A DNA stretch of 64,000 nucleotides from Macquaria australasica (lineage: Eukaryota > Chordata > Actinopteri > Centrarchiformes > Percichthyidae), in the NCBI GenBank assembly GCA_005408345.1, contig SEMN01000315.1:248001-312000 (forward strand), written 5' to 3'. Numbering within the stretch: position 1 is the stretch's first letter; each line of letters opens with the position of its first letter. Positions 59,866 through 64,000 of the stretch are shown one piece after another. Both the position numbers and the translations under genes were made by a program. The notes beneath the pieces were generated by a model. It was not told the origin of the DNA. It searched no databases and saw only the letters and a list, made by a program, of their open reading frames with translations.

Positions 59866-61035
59866 TGGAGGCTATTATCTGCTATTCTTTTAGGCACTTT
59901 ATTTCTTTTTATATTTAGAGTGTGTTAAAGTGTTTTTAAAATACTTACTGACTCTTTGTGTGCTGTTCTTCAAAATGTGGTAATTTGACTTCTGATGTTG
60001 ACTGTGAATAAGCTATCACATATCATTAGCGAGGACTGTAGTGACCTTTCCCCTGCAGAGGACACAACTGTGGCTGAAGACAGTTGAGCTTAATTCTCAG
60101 AAGAAAACATCTTTTATTTTAACTTTTAGGAAATCATGCTCTCACCTTGGACACAAATATGGTGAAGAAAGTTAAAAATCCTGTATGTGATAGATCCACC
60201 AGGCTTTTGGTTTTATATTTATTGTGAGCGAAGGTTGTCTTATGTGCCCGCTGTGATCTGCTCAAGATGGACAATCCCCTACTTTATCTCGAAATCCTCC
60301 TGATCCCAGCAGCTTACCTGTTTCCCTCTGAGACCTGTGCATCCACTTCTGCTCTGTAGTAAATAATCTGGAGATCTGGCTCACGACTTGTGTCACGTTA
60401 GAAAGCAATGGCCAGGCTCATTTCCTCTGCATATCCGTGTAACCTCAAAGTCAGACTAATGACATTTTAACCTTTTATTTTTTCCTAATTTGACCGTGTA
60501 ATTTCCCTCTTCAGAGCTTTCTGGAGGCACACAGCAGGAAAACACAGCTTATTATGGAAACGTAACGTGTTTGTCACCTGACGTAGCAAGCCAATGTAAC
60601 GTTAATGGTGCATCTTTAACAAATTACATGGCATAGCGTTAATATAAAACGACTTTACCGGCATGAACTAAAACAATAAGTCAACTTAGCACTGTAAGAA
60701 CAATATGTGAAGGCATTTCATTTGGGGCGCGACTTATTCAAATTAAATGTAAAGTAAAGACATAATTTAAATGCTGTTATTAGCTACTGCGATTATCGGT
60801 TTACTGCACAGTTTGACTCGTACATAACTAGCAGATATCTTAAGAAAATAACTAGCTGACAGCTAAGAAGGAAGAGTGAACTCTTAGCTTTAGTGCTCAG
60901 TTGCATTCGGCCATAGCTTCCTCTTCCTAGCATGTTACATAGTGACGCTGTTAGGGGTTTAAAATTACGATTTCGAGAACAGTACGTACACCGCAATGAG
61001 CTCCGAAGACTCGTTAAAGTGTTGTTATTGATTAC
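59346..61035 (-). other. Probable abca7 5' leader intron
   Basis: No coding exon was recognised. The stretch contains an AT microsatellite (59,812-59,863) and AT-rich unique sequence. It lies between the probable non-coding first exon and coding exon 1. Confidence 0.45.
59812..59863. repeat. (TA)n microsatellite
   Basis: About 26 TA units in the probable abca7 leader intron. Confidence 0.95.
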
Positions 61036-61140
61036 CTTTCTGCAATGTCACAGGTGAGTCTCCTGTCGGTGTTTCGGACACGCCAACGGCCGCCGCGGCT
61101 TGTCATTGACTCTCCATTGTCCCCGCTGTTTGTCCCGCCC
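61036..61140 (-). other. Probable non-coding first exon of abca7
   Basis: On the minus strand GCAGAAAG|GTAATC gives a plausible donor at 61,034-61,035. The upstream sequence is CpG-rich (CCGCCGCGG, CCGCCC at 61,135-61,140). The upstream limit is estimated. The plus strand also shows a good donor here (CACAG|GTGAGT), so the orientation is not fully certain. Confidence 0.4.
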
Positions 61141-61150
61141 ACAAGCGACG

Positions 61151-61252
61151 CTGATTGGCCAGACTACATTTCAGAGGGTGTGGTCACAGAAGCCGGTAAA
61201 GAATCTGATTGGCTTTTGTCTATGTTTTGGTTAACTGAAGACAGCTGATTGG
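61151..61252 (-). promoter_or_regulatory. Triple CCAATCAG array, abca7 promoter
   Basis: Three perfect CCAATCAG boxes on the minus strand lie at 61,151-61,158, 61,205-61,212 and 61,245-61,252 (spacing 54 and 40 bases). CCAATCAG is the preferred NF-Y site. They sit just upstream of the probable abca7 first exon and just beyond the apba3 3' end. Confidence 0.6.
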
Positions 61253-61354
61253 CCAGTCAGTGACAGAGCTGCGTTACGTGCACGCTCACAGTGAATTAGA
61301 TAATAACAACTTTATGTATCTTATAATAATGTTCACATAAATAAAAGGCATTAC

Positions 61355-61360
61355 TTTATT
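61355..61360 (-). terminator. Candidate polyadenylation signal for apba3
   Basis: TTTATT on the plus strand gives AATAAA on the minus strand, about 975 bases past the apba3 stop. It lies about 100 bases before the CCAAT array of abca7. Confidence 0.35.
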
Positions 61361-62334
61361 AGCAAAAGCAGCATATGATTACATTGTATACTTGTAACTA
61401 ATTAAAAAAGCAGTAAAGATATTAATAACGCTACATTTGCAAAAAAAATTTTTTATAAGAACTGAAAAGTATTTTTCAATTATATATATAATGCAACAAC
61501 ATATTTATAGAGCTGTCCAATGTAAATATACAGTAGCTGTAAGTCCAATGTACATAGGCATGTAATTTGTTTTCAAAAATGTCATTTTATATAGCCTATA
61601 GTACAAAAGCAACTTTGCATCTGAAACCAATTCAGCCAGCAGTGACCATCAATAAATAACATCAAGAAGATATCTTACAGATCATTTTAATGAACACCCA
61701 AAACAGCAAATTCTTAAAAATATATGCATCTCTCTATCAAATAAGGCAGTTACCTTTAATTGTGCATGATATCTGCTTCCTGTCAGGTACAGAAGCACTG
61801 TATGAATGAACCAGATAGCTGGGCTAAATAGCCTTCTCTGAAGCGAGTGACAGATACTTGTTGATATGCATGTGTACGTGAGGGACTGGAAGTACATCAC
61901 AATGAAATACAGAGACTCTTTGTTCTGTTTCAATAAGGTTTCCCCTGCCAGCACTTTCAGCTCAGGCACACTGGCAACACACCAGGCTGGAAGACCAAAA
62001 GCTTTAGAGTACAGTTTACTCAACACCATTCACCCCCATGCAAAAGTTAGTGAAATTATTGCATCTCAGCTACTACCTGCATTGTTAAATATCAGATAAA
62101 TATAAATGGAGAGCTATTATCTATCCCTGTCACTTTAAAATATGCTTTCATAATACTCCAATGCACTTTACATCTTAAAAATATATAGCTAGACTAGTTT
62201 GTTGTATTCAGTGGCGTGACAACAGCTTATGATATGCTGTATGATCAAGTTGCATAATGTTTTCTGTGTTTGGCAAAAGTTCATGTAGCTTGAACACTGT
62301 GCAGTATTTTTGTCCTTGATGCAGCAGGAAGTGC
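61361..62334 (-). other. Probable apba3 3' untranslated region
   Basis: AT-rich sequence with no exon. It lies between the apba3 stop and the candidate polyadenylation signal. Confidence 0.45.
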
Positions 62335-64000
62335 TCAAAGAAACACCGGCTGCTCTTGGCCTGTTAAGAGTCGATATGTTGAGGCTGGCATGGTCTTCAA
62401 GTGAATCTGCCCAGAGAGAGAAAAATCAAAATTTATATATGTTCCCATTCAAAAATGTAAAAAACACACTTTGAGTGGAATACCTATTACTGTATTTCTG
62501 ACAAAATAAAATCTAATTGTGCATGTAAGAAGTTCATCCCTTTCTCACCTCTCCGACAGCATTGGTCAGGATCTGGATGATCTTGTCGTGCGGTGTGGCG
62601 ACGACACTCTGCCCATTGATTTCAATAATGCGGTGCCCAACACGGATGCCTCCTCTCTCTGCTATACCGCCCCGCATCAGACTGCAGATCTGCAACAGGA
62701 AGAGAGAGGACATTTTTACATTTCAAAACAAAAAAAACTGTGTGAGACGCAGTTGAAAAGTACCACAAAGAGCTAGCAGGTGGACCTTAAGTTAACATTA
62801 TTTTGTCAAAGAACTGAAAACAATAGAAAAACTGACTTAATTTTAATAGTGAAAAACTAGTAGAAAATATGAATATTGACTTACAATGCCGTCTTCCACA
62901 CTGAAGCCCAGCTGAAACTTGGGATCTGGCCTCCTGATAATCGCCATGGTGACCGGCGGGCAGTGGACGATGCTGAGCTTCACATACTTTTGGCTTTTTA
63001 AATCCTGAGACAGAAACAAAATGTGAATTAGCATTTTTTGAAATGTGTTGTCAGTGTTCAGTGGCTTTGCCCCTCGTTTTCCTTATTCATGTTCTCTTGG
63101 ATGTTCCTGTCTGACCACGGCTAACAAGTGCAAACACTTGTCTTCTCTTTAGACTCTAGCAGTTGAGTAATTCTTTCTGTGTCTGTTTGCACAGTCTATT
63201 GCACATTTCCTTAATCTTTTAAACATTGTTTTTTTTTTTCCCTATGTGAATGCATGATGGCAGATGCTGACTGTTCAGACTTTCATCACTACCCTCTGCA
63301 TGTGAAATCTTATATATACGCTGATGCATTGCAACAACATGATAAACTACGGCCTCACAAATAACCATAAAGTTGACTGACAGTCTCAAAACACTGAACA
63401 TAATACAGTTCACAATAATGAACTGTGCAGGACTGTTGTGTTGATGGCATTATACAGGTGTTCACGATATTGTGTCCACCACAGGTAAATGTTTCAAAGG
63501 TTCTGCTCTACCTGAACAGGATGAAAACACTAAAATATTGAATATCAGAGCCAAATACTGCTGGATGGATACTGATATTGGCCCTTTAAACCCCATTTAA
63601 TATCTGAATCCACTATCAAATCTGTATTGTATTTGTACAATCACTCTACATGGCAACACAGCACCATCTAGTGCATCCTGAGGACAGTACATTTGCTGTG
63701 AAGAAGACAGGATCACTTGAATGTACAGTGTTTACATTTAAGCATTTTATCTGAAGCCCCATCAAGAAATTCTGTCATTCCAGCATAATTGTGCCCCGTG
63801 TCCCCTTCTTACCCGGATGATGTTCTGGCAGGTGGTGATGGGCAGACCAACCAGGCTGGTGCTGTTGACGGACATGATGCGGTCACCGATGCTGAGCTCG
63901 CCGCAGCGCTCAGCAGGACCTCCGTGGAGGAGGTTGGTCACCACCACTGTGGGCAGGATGGAGCCCCAGCCCGACTCCACCACTGCCAGACCCAAGATCT
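62335..64000 (-). CDS. apba3: X11/Mint adaptor, APBA3-like (3' part, tandem PDZ domains)
   Basis: Four exons are visible: 63813-64000 (open at the window edge), 62885-63004, 62549-62689 and 62335-62406, all in phase. PDZ1 shows ESGWGSILPTVVVTNLLHGG, GELSIGDRIMSVN and TSLVGLPITTCQNII. PDZ2 shows LSIVHCPPVTMAIIRRP, LGFSVEDGI, GGIAERGGIRVGHRIIEING and QSVVATPH. The C-terminus ends LTGQEQPVFL. X11/Mint proteins bind APP-family cytoplasmic tails through a PTB domain (off the window) and other partners through the PDZ pair, at Golgi and vesicle membranes. LSIVHCPPVT and VEDGI resemble human APBA3 more than APBA1. PVFL replaces the PVYL/PVYI end. The family is certain; the paralogue is about 85% sure. 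Confidence 0.9.

Noticed and set aside
61045..61248. 67-codon plus-strand frame over the abca7 promoter
   Set aside because: It covers the CpG and CCAAT promoter region and the peptide has no recognisable features; kept only as a note about the plus-strand donor.
1..64000. CRISPR arrays, operons, tRNA or rRNA genes, viral integrations
   Set aside because: None was seen. Regular repeats are simple microsatellites or eukaryotic interspersed repeats, and no cloverleaf or rRNA-like block was recognised by eye.

Overview
The window is vertebrate nuclear DNA, almost certainly from a teleost fish. It has long AT-rich introns, GT-AG splice sites, many simple repeats and several interspersed repeat families that I associate with ray-finned fish. 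There is no prokaryotic, plasmid or CRISPR content. I assembled gene models by hand from splice sites, reading-frame phase and recalled human family members. No alignment was run.

Layout. (1) 1-9,345 is gene-poor. It holds one candidate exon island near 3.06-3.23 kb, a long AT repeat and a MITE-like repeat. (2) Near 9.35-9.7 kb there is a probable non-coding first exon on the minus strand with a consensus donor. (3) 10.03-11.27 kb is a nest of interspersed repeats. (4) 11.3-16.8 kb is largely empty. (5) 17,713-23,769 (minus) is r3hdm4, complete in eight coding exons; its intron 6 carries a Tc1-like transposon relic. (6) 25,110-28,309 (plus) is an unrecognised three-exon gene predicted to encode 328 aa, head-to-head with r3hdm4. 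(7) 29,999-59,321 (minus) is a complete ABCA1-subfamily lipid transporter. I read 48 coding exons summing to 7,104 nt (2,367 aa), with every phase consistent. Paralogue-specific residues favour abca7 over abca1 or abca4. (8) 62,335-64,000 (minus) is the 3' part of an X11/Mint adaptor gene, best matched to apba3. It encodes both PDZ domains and runs off the window edge.

Working together. From memory, the human relatives R3HDM4, ABCA7 and APBA3 all lie on 19p13.3, so the block looks like conserved synteny. ABCA7 is a phospholipid exporter linked to Alzheimer's risk, and Mint3/APBA3 is a cytosolic adaptor that binds APP-family tails. They sit in tandem on one strand with only a short gap, and the predicted ABCA7 C-terminus ends in a class I PDZ-ligand pattern.

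The most interesting non-coding signal is a set of simple repeats placed against abca7 splice sites: TG tracts before the acceptors of exons 11 and 17, a TC tract serving as the exon 20 polypyrimidine tract, a T-rich run after the exon 22 donor, a CA tract after the exon 41 donor, and complementary triplet tracts on both sides of exon 42, which encodes the second Walker A loop. The other main unknown is the 328-aa gene at 25-28 kb.
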